A stretch of DNA of 64,000 nucleotides from Bacillus cereus G9842 (GCF_000021305.1 NC_011772.1:4378001-4442000), one strand, 5' to 3'; numbered from the stretch's first letter, positions 1-9,044 are shown. Notes: a model not told the origin generated them from the letters alone. Numbers and translations: made by a program.

Positions 1-26
1 AGCAGGATTTCTCGTTTATTAATGTA

Positions 27-62
27 AAGCACAGAGTTTTTATAATTCTCTGTGCTTTTTTA
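27..62 (+). terminator. Intrinsic terminator of a gene left of the window
   Basis: An 8-bp stem (GCACAGAG at 29-36, CTCTGTGC at 48-55) is followed by a T run. It closes a plus-strand transcript that starts outside the window. Confidence 0.7.
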
Positions 63-101
63 ATGCTATAATATTGTAATCAATCGTAAAGGAGATCACT
101 T

Positions 102-749
102 ATGGGAATTAAACTCGTTCACTTTAGCATTGGCAAACCGAAACAAATGAAATATAGCGAAGATAAAGAAATGATTACTGGTATATGTAAGGAACTTACA
201 GAAGAAGCTTTCCTCTCAAAAGATGGATTCCTCGGCGATGACGTAGCAGATTTAAAACATCATGGCGGTCCTGATCGAGCTGTTTGTGTATACCCACACG
301 AGCATTACGCACTATGGGAAGAGGAATTTCAAACTACGCTTCCAGCTTCCACATTTGGCGAAAACATTACCGTAACAAATATGTTAGAGCGTGATGTTTG
401 CATCGGAGATACATATCAACTAGGTGAAGCAATCATTCAAGTGACACAAGCAAGAGTACCTTGTAGCACTATTTCAAAACGCCTCGGTATTCCTGGCATT
501 TTGCCGCGCATTGTAGCAACTGGATTTACTGGCTACCTATGCCGTGTTCTTCAAGAAGGTACTGTACGTAAAGATTCTAAAATTACATTACTAGAACGTC
601 AACCGAGCAATATTTCTGTGTTGTTCTCTAACGAAATCTATTTTCATAATAGAAAAGATAAAGATGGCATAGAAAAAATTCTTGCTGTTCCAGAACTAGC
701 TGATATTTGGCGTGGTCAGTTAGAAGAGCGTCTTGTGAAGTTAAAATAA
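102..749 (+). CDS. MOSC domain protein (YflK/YiiM-like)
   Basis: This 215-residue protein has a MOSC beta-barrel core, a fold that carries sulfur or molybdenum cofactor chemistry. The signature HHGGPDRAVCVYP is near residues 53-65, and a conserved cysteine sits in VPCSTISKRLG near residue 127. The tail after about residue 165 looks like the small helical domain found in YiiM-type proteins. Relatives protect against N-hydroxylated base analogues through molybdenum-dependent reduction, but the physiological substrate here is unknown. The start follows a strong AAAGGAG site. It appears monocistronic, with a terminator before and after it. The family is fairly secure; the exact activity is inference. 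Confidence 0.82.
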   Translation: MGIKLVHFSIGKPKQMKYSEDKEMITGICKELTEEAFLSKDGFLGDDVADLKHHGGPDRAVCVYPHEHYALWEEEFQTTLPASTFGENITVTNMLERDVCIGDTYQLGEAIIQVTQARVPCSTISKRLGIPGILPRIVATGFTGYLCRVLQEGTVRKDSKITLLERQPSNISVLFSNEIYFHNRKDKDGIEKILAVPELADIWRGQLEERLVKLK

Positions 750-788
750 AGAATCCCACCAGGTAAAACAGTATTAAGTTCTGATATG

Positions 789-852
789 CTCCCCATTAGG
801 TAGACAGATAAAAAATAAAAATCTGTTTATCTAATGGGAGTATTTTTATTTT
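789..852 (+). terminator. Terminator after the MOSC gene
   Basis: A long, imperfect hairpin pairs 790-809 with 821-839 (CCCATTAG / CTAATGGG plus an inner ACAGAT / ATCTGT stem) and is followed by a T-rich run. Confidence 0.75.
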
Positions 853-868
853 CTCTTCCTTCACGTCC

Positions 869-897
869 AAACATATAAAAATATATTTCATATTATA
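869..897 (+). promoter_or_regulatory. Candidate sigma-K promoter
   Basis: CATATTATA at 889-897 fits the sigma-K -10 consensus CATANNNTA exactly. An AC dinucleotide at 871-872 lies 16 bp upstream, the expected -35 element and spacing. It would start transcription about 35 bp before the 942 start codon and would place that gene in the late mother cell. This is a motif match only. Confidence 0.55.
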
Positions 898-941
898 TAT
901 GGACAACCTTTAACCCTTATATATGAAGGGAGTGATTAGTT

Positions 942-1412
942 ATGGCAGATTACTTCTTAAAAAATGGAAAAAAATATTATAAGAAAAATGATCATCCATG
1001 TAATTCTTCAAATTCAGATTCAACTAACTGTTTTATACAGAACTATACTATTTTCGGTACGGAAGATACCCCTCAAGATCTTGATATAACAACTGGAATT
1101 CCTCGAACTGTATTTGAAAACTTCACTAAAAATCATAATAAGACACTTATTAAATTTAGTTTCAGTCCTGCATTTGCAACAACGATTAGATTAACAATTG
1201 CAAGATTAAACCATCGCTCTCCACTTACATTTACCTTAACACCAGGAGATATTAAAACATTTTTAGTAGAAGATGTTTTGAGTATTACTTTCTCAGATAC
1301 TGTAGCTCCATCTACACTTAATCTATTAATACAACAAACGAATTGTATTTGCTGCGGTAATTCGAACAATGATGAATCCTATTATTATAATAGTTGTAAT
1401 GATGCGTACTAA
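942..1412 (+). CDS. Small cysteine-containing protein, possibly spore-surface
   Basis: I do not recognise this 156-residue protein firmly. It has a polar N-terminus rich in Asn and Ser, then a Thr/Ile/Val-rich region (about residues 60-130) that reads as alternating beta strands, then a CICCG cysteine cluster near 135-139 and a Tyr/Asn-rich tail. No signal peptide or membrane segment is visible. The composition and the sigma-K-like promoter upstream suggest a spore coat, exosporium or appendage subunit. A resemblance to DUF3992 (S-Ena type) proteins is conceivable but not established. A good ribosome binding site (GAAGGGAG) supports the start, and a strong terminator follows, so it is a single-gene unit. 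Confidence 0.6.
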   Translation: MADYFLKNGKKYYKKNDHPCNSSNSDSTNCFIQNYTIFGTEDTPQDLDITTGIPRTVFENFTKNHNKTLIKFSFSPAFATTIRLTIARLNHRSPLTFTLTPGDIKTFLVEDVLSITFSDTVAPSTLNLLIQQTNCICCGNSNNDESYYYNSCNDAY

Positions 1413-1446
1413 AAACACGACAAAAGAGTGACCTATTCCTAACAGA

Positions 1447-1484
1447 AAGCCGTCCTAAAATATCTTTTAGGACGGCTTCTTTAT
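1447..1484. terminator. Strong terminator between convergent genes
   Basis: A perfect 13-bp stem (1448-1460 with 1465-1477, AGCCGTCCTAAAA) has a 4-nt loop and a T-rich run on the plus side. It closes the 942 gene and may also serve pheA arriving from the other side. Confidence 0.85.
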
Positions 1485-1589
1485 TTTGCTAGCTTAATTA
1501 CATCACTTACTCCAATAGAATCGATAGCTTACTCTGCCTCAAACCGATAAACAACTTTTCATTTCAAACAAGTTTAACAACAGCTCCCT

Positions 1590-2441
1590 TTACAACCAAT
1601 AAGAAGAATAACTCCCCAGCACAGTAACAGAAAAACCGAGTGCTTCAAGTTCCATAGTTACGCCTGGCAATAATACGTCATCATACGCTTTATCGACATC
1701 GATTAAGAAAAAGTAATTTCCAAGACCTGTTTTCATCGGACGCGATTCGATTTTTGATAAGTTTAATTTTCTCCATGCGAAAGCTGATAACACTTGATAT
1801 AGGGCACCTGCATAATCTGCAGGTAACGTTATCATAAGCGTCGTTTTCTCTCCGCGGTTCTCTCCGTTATTCGGGAGTACTGCTTTCTTTTTCTTATGGA
1901 GTACTAGGAAACGTGTGTGATTATTTTTATGCGTATGAATGCTACGCCTCACAATTGTTAATCCATATTTTTCTGCAGCTGCTTCATTTGCAATAGCGGC
2001 AATTTTCTCTTCAGGATGTTCTTTCACATATTGCGCAGCGGCACTTGTGGATGTCATATCTCGAACAGTTACTCCTTTTAATTCTTCATTTAAAAATTTA
2101 TGGCACTGTGCAATGGCATGCGGATGAGAATGCACCGCATATACTTCATCCCACACTTCTGCATACTGCGGATGTACAAGTAAATGCTGCTGAATTGGTA
2201 CTGTAATTTCTCCTACAATGGAAAGCGGCTGCTCATGTACAAGGTAATCAACCGTTATATTCACTGAACCTTCTATTGCATTTTCTAACGGTACAACTGC
2301 GAAGTCTACATTTTCATTTGCAGCTGCATCTATACAATCTGGAATCGTTCGATACGGTACATGCTCTGCTTCCGGAAAAAAACGACTCACCGCCATATTT
2401 GTAAATGTTGCTTCTGGTCCTAAATATCCTACTCGAATCAT
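1590..2441 (-). CDS. pheA: Prephenate dehydratase
   Basis: This enzyme converts prephenate to phenylpyruvate in phenylalanine synthesis. At 283 residues it is a typical monofunctional bacterial PheA. The catalytic domain (about 1-185) contains the TRF motif in NNHTRFLVL, and a C-terminal ACT domain (about 200-280) contains the ESRP motif in SKIESRPMKTG, the site for feedback by phenylalanine. In B. subtilis pheA sits beside obg and pheB. Here a five-gene Bce-type module lies between pheA and obg, and no pheB-like ACT gene is seen nearby. Confidence 0.96.
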   Translation of the reverse strand: MIRVGYLGPEATFTNMAVSRFFPEAEHVPYRTIPDCIDAAANENVDFAVVPLENAIEGSVNITVDYLVHEQPLSIVGEITVPIQQHLLVHPQYAEVWDEVYAVHSHPHAIAQCHKFLNEELKGVTVRDMTSTSAAAQYVKEHPEEKIAAIANEAAAEKYGLTIVRRSIHTHKNNHTRFLVLHKKKKAVLPNNGENRGEKTTLMITLPADYAGALYQVLSAFAWRKLNLSKIESRPMKTGLGNYFFLIDVDKAYDDVLLPGVTMELEALGFSVTVLGSYSSYWL

Positions 2442-2517
2442 CGTCTTTTCCCCTCTTTTTCGTTTTCTTACTGTTATACCATACTTTTTTATATTCTTCT
2501 ATGCAAATTTCGAATAT

Positions 2518-2545
2518 TAAAAAAAGACTAGCTTTCGCTAGTCTA
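2518..2545 (-). terminator. Terminator of the Bce-like permease operon
   Basis: AGACTAGC / GCTAGTCT stem at 2525-2544 with a T7 run on the minus strand. It overlaps the last codons of the distal permease. Confidence 0.85.
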
Positions 2546-4448
2546 AATGTTTCTTATATTCTCTTTGAGCGAAGAAGAAATAAATGATACATGCTGCGAT
2601 ATAAAACAGAATGAACAAACCTACTTTTCTTAATGATCCATCCATAAAAAGCGTATTATGAAACGTATATAACGCAACTGCACTATGCATACTCCCTACT
2701 ATAATTGGCGCAAAAAATAGCATACATAATTGCCAACGAGAAATTTTCCATACTTCTTCCTTCGTCATTCCAAGTTTAGAGAGTGCACCATACTGCTTTC
2801 GGTCCGATGCAATATTATGGAACCATTTAAAATACACGATACTACATGAAGTAAGAAAAAATAATATACTAATAAATGAGCCTACAAATAGAGTAATATC
2901 GCCGCCTTCTTTCATATTTACATATAACTCCATATTGCTTCGAAATGCATTATTATCTTGTTTCATATGTTTCCGTAAATCTTCATTTAATTTCTTCGTC
3001 TTTTCGATATTTGGTAATGTGTAGCCTCTATATATCATTTTTTCAGAATCAGGAACCTGATTTGCTATACTGTCAAAATCTTCATCATTCATAACGAAGA
3101 ACAGACCATTAATGTACGAGGGATGATGGTTAAATTGAACACCTTCTTTCTGACCGTTAAATACGAATTGATATGGTTGATTCATTACTCGCAATTGAAT
3201 CTCTTTTTGATTATATACATTCGAATTATTGTATTTATTATAATAAACGAGTGTCACTGTACCTTTTTTAGGACGATACGTTTTCTGTTTTTGTTTCCTC
3301 GCTTCTTGGTTATATTCACTTTCTTTTATAAGCGGTGCTATTGTTGTTTCTCCCTTATTAGACTGAAAGGATGCATACACTCCAATAAAACTCATATATT
3401 GAAAATCATCATACTCATATTGATGCAGTAATTTTTCAACCGCACCTTCTTCAAAGACTTCATGAGTAGAAATACCTTTTTCTATGTACGAAAACGAGTG
3501 TATCCCTCCAGTTCGCCACATATCTTGCATGCTAGAAAAATATAAGAACACCGTACCTGTTGCTGTAACTACAAACGTCGTTGCCATAGACATCAGAAAG
3601 AAAAAGCGACCATTTTCCTTCATTCGATGTGACAATTGATTCACTATAAATAAATACGGATATGTATACATAATCTTTTTATTTCGCTTTATCATTTCTA
3701 ACACTTGGGTAGCACCATGCGCGAAAGAAAAGTACGTTCCAAAAAAGACAAGTATAGACACAGGGAAAAAGTATATCGCTATCGTAGCCATCGTCACTTG
3801 TAGCGCCAACGCATACCCGCCCACTAAACAAGCAAAACCGAATAAACAGAGCCACTTTGATGTTTTCTTCTCTTTTTTATCTGTTCGAAATTCTTTCAAT
3901 AACCGAATGATTTTTATATTCCATATACGTAAAGCACTTATAAAAGATAATAGAATAAAAACGACTATATATGTAATAAATGTTACACCAATCGCCCTTA
4001 CGTCAAATATGACAGGCAGTTCTTTCGGAAGCCCCAGTAACATACTAAATACCATAAAAAAGAGTTTTAAAAATATCATACCAAGCCCAATACCGAAAAT
4101 ATTCGCGAAGACCCCAATTAAAATTTGCTCGGTCATAATCACTCCTATTACGTTAGACTTCGTTGCTCCCATTAACATATATAACCCTAATTCTTTCTTA
4201 CGTGCTTCTATGAAAATAGAAGTAGAGTACAAAATAAATATGACGAAAAAAGAAATGATTATAACATTACATATGATAAGTCCCCAGCGTACGTTTTGAT
4301 ACCACATCGTCTCTTGCATATATGGATGCACAATGACAGACATATATGCGTAAGAAGCAAATATTGCAAAACAACTACTTAAGAAAAACACTTTATAATT
4401 ACGCCAATTTCCTTTTATATTTTGCAGCGCTAGTTGCCGAATGTTCAT
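2538..4448 (-). CDS. BceB-like ABC transporter permease (distal copy)
   Basis: This 636-residue membrane protein belongs to the FtsX/BceB class of peptide-antibiotic detoxification permeases. The N-terminus begins MNIRQLALQNIKGNWRNYK and enters a first membrane segment near residues 20-40. About six more segments follow to residue 305, then a large extracytoplasmic domain (about 310-510), then three C-terminal segments. That ten-segment plan with a domain of about 200 residues before the last three helices is the BceB hallmark; the domain contacts bacitracin-like or lantibiotic targets and the sensor kinase. It lies 49 bp downstream of a second full-length permease with an alike N-terminus, so the two look like a tandem duplication. 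A hairpin with a T run lies between them. Confidence 0.9.
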   Translation of the reverse strand: MNIRQLALQNIKGNWRNYKVFFLSSCFAIFASYAYMSVIVHPYMQETMWYQNVRWGLIICNVIIISFFVIFILYSTSIFIEARKKELGLYMLMGATKSNVIGVIMTEQILIGVFANIFGIGLGMIFLKLFFMVFSMLLGLPKELPVIFDVRAIGVTFITYIVVFILLSFISALRIWNIKIIRLLKEFRTDKKEKKTSKWLCLFGFACLVGGYALALQVTMATIAIYFFPVSILVFFGTYFSFAHGATQVLEMIKRNKKIMYTYPYLFIVNQLSHRMKENGRFFFLMSMATTFVVTATGTVFLYFSSMQDMWRTGGIHSFSYIEKGISTHEVFEEGAVEKLLHQYEYDDFQYMSFIGVYASFQSNKGETTIAPLIKESEYNQEARKQKQKTYRPKKGTVTLVYYNKYNNSNVYNQKEIQLRVMNQPYQFVFNGQKEGVQFNHHPSYINGLFFVMNDEDFDSIANQVPDSEKMIYRGYTLPNIEKTKKLNEDLRKHMKQDNNAFRSNMELYVNMKEGGDITLFVGSFISILFFLTSCSIVYFKWFHNIASDRKQYGALSKLGMTKEEVWKISRWQLCMLFFAPIIVGSMHSAVALYTFHNTLFMDGSLRKVGLFILFYIAACIIYFFFAQREYKKHLD

Positions 4449-4479
4449 CTATCGTCCTCCTGTAACTTACTACATAGGC

Positions 4480-4507
4480 AAAAAGCTAGAGATTCCCCTA
4501 GCTTTTT
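4480..4507 (-). terminator. Hairpin between the two permease genes
   Basis: AAAAAGCTAG at 4480-4489 pairs with CTAGCTTTTT at 4498-4507, with a T5 run on the minus strand. It overlaps the end of the proximal permease and could lower expression of the distal copy. Confidence 0.65.
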
Positions 4508-6420
4508 ACGTGTTTTAAATATCCTCTTTGCGCGATCATAAAGTAAATGGCAGAAGCTAAAATGTATGCTCCAATTACAAGCGCACCTGATTTCCACAAA
4601 TCAATATAAAGCATTTTCCCTAACGTATGAAGAGCAACTCCACTATGAATGGAACCGATTAAAATTGGGATAAAGAAGATAACTCCCATTTGTCGAATCG
4701 CAATTTTGCGAATTTCTTTATCTGTCATACCGATTCTCTTTAACGATTTAAATTGAATACGATCTTGTTCTTTATCGTTAAACCATTTAAAGTATGTCAT
4801 ACTACAAGCGAAGAAGAAGAACAGTACTGCTACGAAGAAACCGATGAACATTGTAATTGCTCCACCTTCTCTTATATCCTTATACGCAAACACTGAATTT
4901 CTCAATTCTCCTTGCTTTTCTGGTGCAATTTCATTTTTCAAATCTAATACAAGATCTTCTGTACTTTTCCAATCCTCAATATAATAACCGTAATATTTCC
5001 TCTTTTCTTCATCTGGTACGAGTTTTGCATATTTCTCAAAATCTTGATCATTTACAACGAGATATTCACTATCATTAAAAACAGAATACTGCGTTGGGGC
5101 ATTTAATTGAACAGACTGCTTTTGTCCGTTAATTGTAAATTCATACGGTTTCGTACGATCTATCTTCATCAGTTCATTTGACATATCAACCATAACCATC
5201 GTTGCACTACCCATTGCATTATGAATTTCTGAAGGTTGCTCTCTCTTTTGTTTACGCACTTCCGCATTATATTCTTTTTCTGAAATAATCGTCATCGGTA
5301 CTTCATGTTCACTATTAAACAACGTTATTTTCTGTGTTGCTGGTAGTTTTATGTATGTTACTTTTCGCGCATCTTCAAACCCGTGTCTCTTCACAAGCTC
5401 CTGTACCTTTTCTTCATTAATAAGGCTATATGTATTTAACCCCTTTTCCTCATATGAGATAGCATGTGGTGTAAGTTCTACCGTTTTCGCACTCAAATTT
5501 TCAAAATATACGTAAAGCGTGCCAACTGCCGAGGATACAATCGCCGTAATAATAGAAATTACAAATAGAAAACGAGCATTATCTTTCATTTTATAAATAA
5601 GGTTGCTAAGAACAAACATATTTGGATACGTATAGAAAGATTGCTTTCTTTTTTGTAATGCTTTTAATACAACTGTACTACCTTGTGTAAATAGTAAATA
5701 CGTTCCGCCAATTGTCAGTCCTACCACCGGTAAAAAGAGGATGATGAAATTCAGAAACGTTACTTGGAAGCTAAGTACATATGCAGCAATAATACATCCT
5801 ATACCAACTACACTTAACCATGTAAATGCAAACGGCTCTACTTTTTGCTTTCTTGCTTCTCTTAATAAATCAATAATTTGCAAGCGTCCTACTGTCCAAA
5901 CACTAAATAATGATAGGATTAAAAATAGAATAAAGTATACACCACCTGTAATAAGAACTGCTTTACTATTCCAAACGAGTGGAAGTGTCTTATCTATTTT
6001 CAATAATACGCTTAACGCTTGGAAAAATAATTTTGAACAAAGCATTCCAACCCCAATACCAACTACAATTGCAATACCACCTAACATCAGTTGTTCTAAT
6101 ATAATCATTCGGCCGAGCTGCGATTTCGTTCCGCCTATTAATGTTAGTAGACCAAACTCTTTTTTTCTTGCTCGTAAAAACGTTGAATTTGCATATAAAA
6201 TAAAGAGTGCCGAGAAGATGACCACAATATAATTCATCGATTCTAATCCTTTTGTAATCATCTTTCTCATACTAATATTACCGCTTACGACATCTGGATG
6301 ATAAATAAAAGAAGCATACATGAAAAATACGACAATCGATAAACAACTACTTATAAGAAACGCTTTATAGTTACGCCAATTCCCTTTTACGTTATTAAGC
6401 GCGAGCTGGCGAAAGTTCAT
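4498..6420 (-). CDS. BceB-like ABC transporter permease (proximal copy)
   Basis: At 640 residues it has the same architecture as its downstream neighbour: N-terminal MNFRQLALNNVKGNWRNYK, about seven membrane segments in the first 305 residues, an extracytoplasmic domain of about 200 residues, and three C-terminal segments. It overlaps the ATPase gene by 26 bp, which implies tight translational coupling. BceB-type transporters act with a dedicated ATPase and also signal flux to a BceS-type kinase. Classical Bce modules carry one such permease, so having two full-length copies behind one ATPase is unusual. They might form a heterodimer or have different specificities; the sequence does not decide. 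Confidence 0.92.
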   Translation of the reverse strand: MNFRQLALNNVKGNWRNYKAFLISSCLSIVVFFMYASFIYHPDVVSGNISMRKMITKGLESMNYIVVIFSALFILYANSTFLRARKKEFGLLTLIGGTKSQLGRMIILEQLMLGGIAIVVGIGVGMLCSKLFFQALSVLLKIDKTLPLVWNSKAVLITGGVYFILFLILSLFSVWTVGRLQIIDLLREARKQKVEPFAFTWLSVVGIGCIIAAYVLSFQVTFLNFIILFLPVVGLTIGGTYLLFTQGSTVVLKALQKRKQSFYTYPNMFVLSNLIYKMKDNARFLFVISIITAIVSSAVGTLYVYFENLSAKTVELTPHAISYEEKGLNTYSLINEEKVQELVKRHGFEDARKVTYIKLPATQKITLFNSEHEVPMTIISEKEYNAEVRKQKREQPSEIHNAMGSATMVMVDMSNELMKIDRTKPYEFTINGQKQSVQLNAPTQYSVFNDSEYLVVNDQDFEKYAKLVPDEEKRKYYGYYIEDWKSTEDLVLDLKNEIAPEKQGELRNSVFAYKDIREGGAITMFIGFFVAVLFFFFACSMTYFKWFNDKEQDRIQFKSLKRIGMTDKEIRKIAIRQMGVIFFIPILIGSIHSGVALHTLGKMLYIDLWKSGALVIGAYILASAIYFMIAQRGYLKHVKS

Positions 6421-7171
6421 GATATTCTCCTCCTAGCATCGCAAGTACGTCCAGAATTTCTTGGAAAAAGGCTTGTTTCGTTCTTCCTTTATGTATTTCT
6501 GAGAAAATTTCTCCGTCGCGAATGAATAGAATACGTTCGCAATAACTCGCTGCTACTGGATCATGCGTTACCATTGCAATTGTCACTTTCTTTTGTTCAT
6601 GTAAGTCTTGCAACGCGCTCATTAATGATTTTGCTGACTTCGAATCTAAGTTTCCAGTCGGCTCATCTGCTAAAATTAACGTAGGCTCATGAATAATCGC
6701 TCTCGCAGCTGCTGCACGTTGCTGTTGTCCGCCTGATACTTCGTATACTTTTTTATTTAAAATTTCTTCGATGTTTAAAAACTTCGCAATTTCCAGTACT
6801 TTCGCATCGATTTCATTTACAGATTTCTTCGCCATTACAAGTGGTAAAATAATGTTTTCTTTAATAGATAACGTATCAAGTAAGTTAAAATCTTGGAAGA
6901 TGAACCCTAAATGTGTACGGCGAAACTCCGCTAATTTTGCAGCACGCATTTGATTAATTTCTTCCCCATTTACAAGCACATGACCTGAAGTTTGCTTATC
7001 AATTGTCGCCAATAAATTTAAAAGCGTTGTTTTCCCGCTTCCCGAAGGACCCATAATCCCTACAAATTCGCCTTCTTCTATTTTAAAATTTATATCGTTT
7101 AAAGCAGTCGTCGCTACTGAACCTTTTGATTGGTACACCTTCGTTAATCCTTTTACTTCAAGAACACTCAT
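6395..7171 (-). CDS. BceA-like ABC transporter ATP-binding protein
   Basis: This 258-residue ATPase of the MacB/LolD/BceA type energises the adjacent permeases. Visible motifs are Walker A GPSGSGKTT near residues 40-48, signature VSGGQQQR near 145, Walker B LILADEPTGNLD near 165, and the H-loop MVTHD near 200. Length and motif spacing are normal for BceA. The start has a strong AGGGGGA site. The gene begins a separate transcription unit after the kinase gene: the 93-bp gap holds a palindrome and a weak promoter suited to activation by the neighbouring response regulator. Confidence 0.95.
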   Translation of the reverse strand: MSVLEVKGLTKVYQSKGSVATTALNDINFKIEEGEFVGIMGPSGSGKTTLLNLLATIDKQTSGHVLVNGEEINQMRAAKLAEFRRTHLGFIFQDFNLLDTLSIKENIILPLVMAKKSVNEIDAKVLEIAKFLNIEEILNKKVYEVSGGQQQRAAAARAIIHEPTLILADEPTGNLDSKSAKSLMSALQDLHEQKKVTIAMVTHDPVAASYCERILFIRDGEIFSEIHKGRTKQAFFQEILDVLAMLGGEYHELSPARA

Positions 7172-7205
7172 TTCTAATCCCCCTATGTGTTTTCTTCTTA
7201 CATTT

Positions 7206-7262
7206 ACTATAAGAAAAATAAGAAAAAGAAACGAGTGATTTCCCTTACAAAACGTTTTGTTA
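7206..7262 (-). promoter_or_regulatory. Candidate regulated promoter and operator for the ABC genes
   Basis: A perfect 14-bp palindrome, ACAAAACGTTTTGT, lies at 7247-7260, flanked by TT and TA so that TTACA and TGTTA half-sites are visible. Downstream on the minus strand a TATAGT -10 (7206-7211) has no recognisable -35, typical of an activator-dependent promoter. BceR-type regulators bind inverted TNACA/TGTAA half-sites; here the spacing is 8 rather than the usual 4. The likely ligand is the adjacent response regulator. Confidence 0.5.
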
Positions 7263-7264
7263 TC

Positions 7265-8347
7265 TTACAGTTTTGTCATTTTTCTCATCAATGTATGATA
7301 TTCTTCATCTTTTGCAAATTGGAACGTGAATGTTGTCCCTTCTCCTTCAGCCGATTGAACATACATTCCATGATGTAAATTATCGCAAATTTCCTTCGTA
7401 ATATATAAGCCCATCCCAGTCGCTTCTCTCGTTTTACGTCCATTTATTCCCGTAAAGAATGGGTCAAATATGCGCTTTACGTCTTGCTCTGGAATACCAA
7501 TTCCATTGTCCTTAATATGTAATAACACCTTTTGATTTTTCTCTTCAATTTGAAATTGAATTTCTTTTTTCTCTACCGCTGAAATTTTGGTATACTTGAT
7601 TGCGTTTACAACAATTTGACCTATAGCAATGCTCAGCCATTTTCTATCAGATGCAACCATACAAGTATCTTCTTCAAACATCACTTTCGGGAATACAGAC
7701 GATTGAATGAAGGATTTTCGGTTTTCATTAATAATACCTCGCACGATATCTATAACATTTACTACTTCTACCTTATAATCTTTCGCAAACTGCTCTAGTC
7801 TTGCCATATGTAACGCTAAATCTAACCCATTTAGTATACGGTTATTTTCTTCACGGATACTTTCAACTGTTACTCTTGCCTCACGATGCTCTTTGCCAAA
7901 CTTCTGCAACAATAATTCAATAACAGATACTGGTGTTTTCATTTGGTGAATCCATTGGTTCATAAATATCATTTGCTGTTGCTCTTTCGCATGCTGTTTA
8001 TGAATTTCATTCATATATTGCTGTCTTAATAACGTAAAAGATTCAACGACCATTTCTTGCTCTGATGTATAAGATTCATCAATAAGTAAAGAGTCATGTA
8101 ATGTATTTCCGCCAGTAACGTACTTTTCGATCCTCTTTAAAAACACACTCCGTTTTCGATAATCGTAAATGAGGTATACAGTAAACACAACTGTTCCTAA
8201 TAAAAGTCCATATAACCACGTACTCCAATCAATGGATTTCTTTTCTAAAAGACTTTGCAACTGCAAAACGAGCCCAAATAAACAAAGGCTAACAATATAA
8301 GAAAGAATTAAAGGAAAGCGATCCACGAGGTAATTTTTAACCTTCAT
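7265..8347 (-). CDS. BceS-like intramembrane-sensing histidine kinase
   Basis: From the ATG at 8347 this is a 360-residue kinase. Two close membrane helices (about residues 11-30 and 43-62) with almost no extracellular loop mark the intramembrane-sensing class, which senses through its cognate ABC transporter rather than directly. The H-box is around His134 (NQWIHQMKTPVSV), the N-box is VVNAIKYTK, and the G-boxes are DNGIGIPEQD and TGMGLYI. An upstream ATG at 8389 is possible, but the 8347 start gives the usual BceS N-terminus and overlaps the regulator gene by 11 bp, consistent with coupling. Its partner is the response regulator immediately upstream. Confidence 0.92.
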   Translation of the reverse strand: MKVKNYLVDRFPLILSYIVSLCLFGLVLQLQSLLEKKSIDWSTWLYGLLLGTVVFTVYLIYDYRKRSVFLKRIEKYVTGGNTLHDSLLIDESYTSEQEMVVESFTLLRQQYMNEIHKQHAKEQQQMIFMNQWIHQMKTPVSVIELLLQKFGKEHREARVTVESIREENNRILNGLDLALHMARLEQFAKDYKVEVVNVIDIVRGIINENRKSFIQSSVFPKVMFEEDTCMVASDRKWLSIAIGQIVVNAIKYTKISAVEKKEIQFQIEEKNQKVLLHIKDNGIGIPEQDVKRIFDPFFTGINGRKTREATGMGLYITKEICDNLHHGMYVQSAEGEGTTFTFQFAKDEEYHTLMRKMTKL

Positions 8348-9044
8348 GCCCTTCGCCCCACTCCGTAAGAAGCGCATAACCATATCCACGTTTCGTTACA
8401 ATTGCATTTTTAATGCCTAGCTCTTCTAGTTTCTTCCTTACACGTTTTACATTTACGGTTAATGTATTATCATCCACAAATGCTACTTCATCCCATAGAG
8501 CTTCTAACAGTTCTTCACGCGTTACATATTGATTCACCTGTTTCATTAAACACTCTAATAAGTAAAACTCATTTTTTGTCAGTTCAGTTTGTTGTCCCTG
8601 CCACTCAACGATATGCTGGGACGGGAATAACAACAGTCCATTTACACCTAAACAATCACTCTCAGCAGCAGAGGCATACTCTCCATAGCCACGGCGAAGC
8701 GCACTCTTCACCTTTGCCATTACGATATCTAAATGGAATGGCTTCGTAATATAATCATCGCCGCCATTTTCAATCGCCATCACTTGATCCATTTCCCCTG
8801 TTCTTGCAGAAACAAAAATAATCGGCGCATTCGATACAGTACGAATTTGACGACACCAATAAAAACCGTCAAAGTACGGTAAGTTAATATCAAGTAACAC
8901 AAGATGAGGATTTATTTTTACAAACTCATCTTTTATATGACGTAAATCACTTGCTCTAAATGATTGATAGCCATACCTTTCTAAATGCTCCTCTAATATT
9001 CCCGCAATTTTCTCATCATCTTCTACAATTAATATTTTATACAT
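8337..9044 (-). CDS. BceR-like OmpR-family response regulator
   Basis: This two-domain regulator has 235 residues from the ATG at 9044, which follows a GGGGAG site and gives the standard MYKILIVEDD start; an ATG at 9095 would add an unlikely tail. The receiver domain carries the acidic pair ED near 8-9, the phosphoacceptor Asp52 in LVLLDINLPYFDG, and Lys in YITKPF. The C-terminal winged helix includes TELTKNEFYLLECL and a recognition-helix region around NTLTVNVKRVRKKL. With the kinase, ATPase and permeases it makes a complete Bce-type resistance module that probably activates the ABC genes under cell-wall antibiotic stress. Confidence 0.94.
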   Translation of the reverse strand: MYKILIVEDDEKIAGILEEHLERYGYQSFRASDLRHIKDEFVKINPHLVLLDINLPYFDGFYWCRQIRTVSNAPIIFVSARTGEMDQVMAIENGGDDYITKPFHLDIVMAKVKSALRRGYGEYASAAESDCLGVNGLLLFPSQHIVEWQGQQTELTKNEFYLLECLMKQVNQYVTREELLEALWDEVAFVDDNTLTVNVKRVRKKLEELGIKNAIVTKRGYGYALLTEWGEGHEG

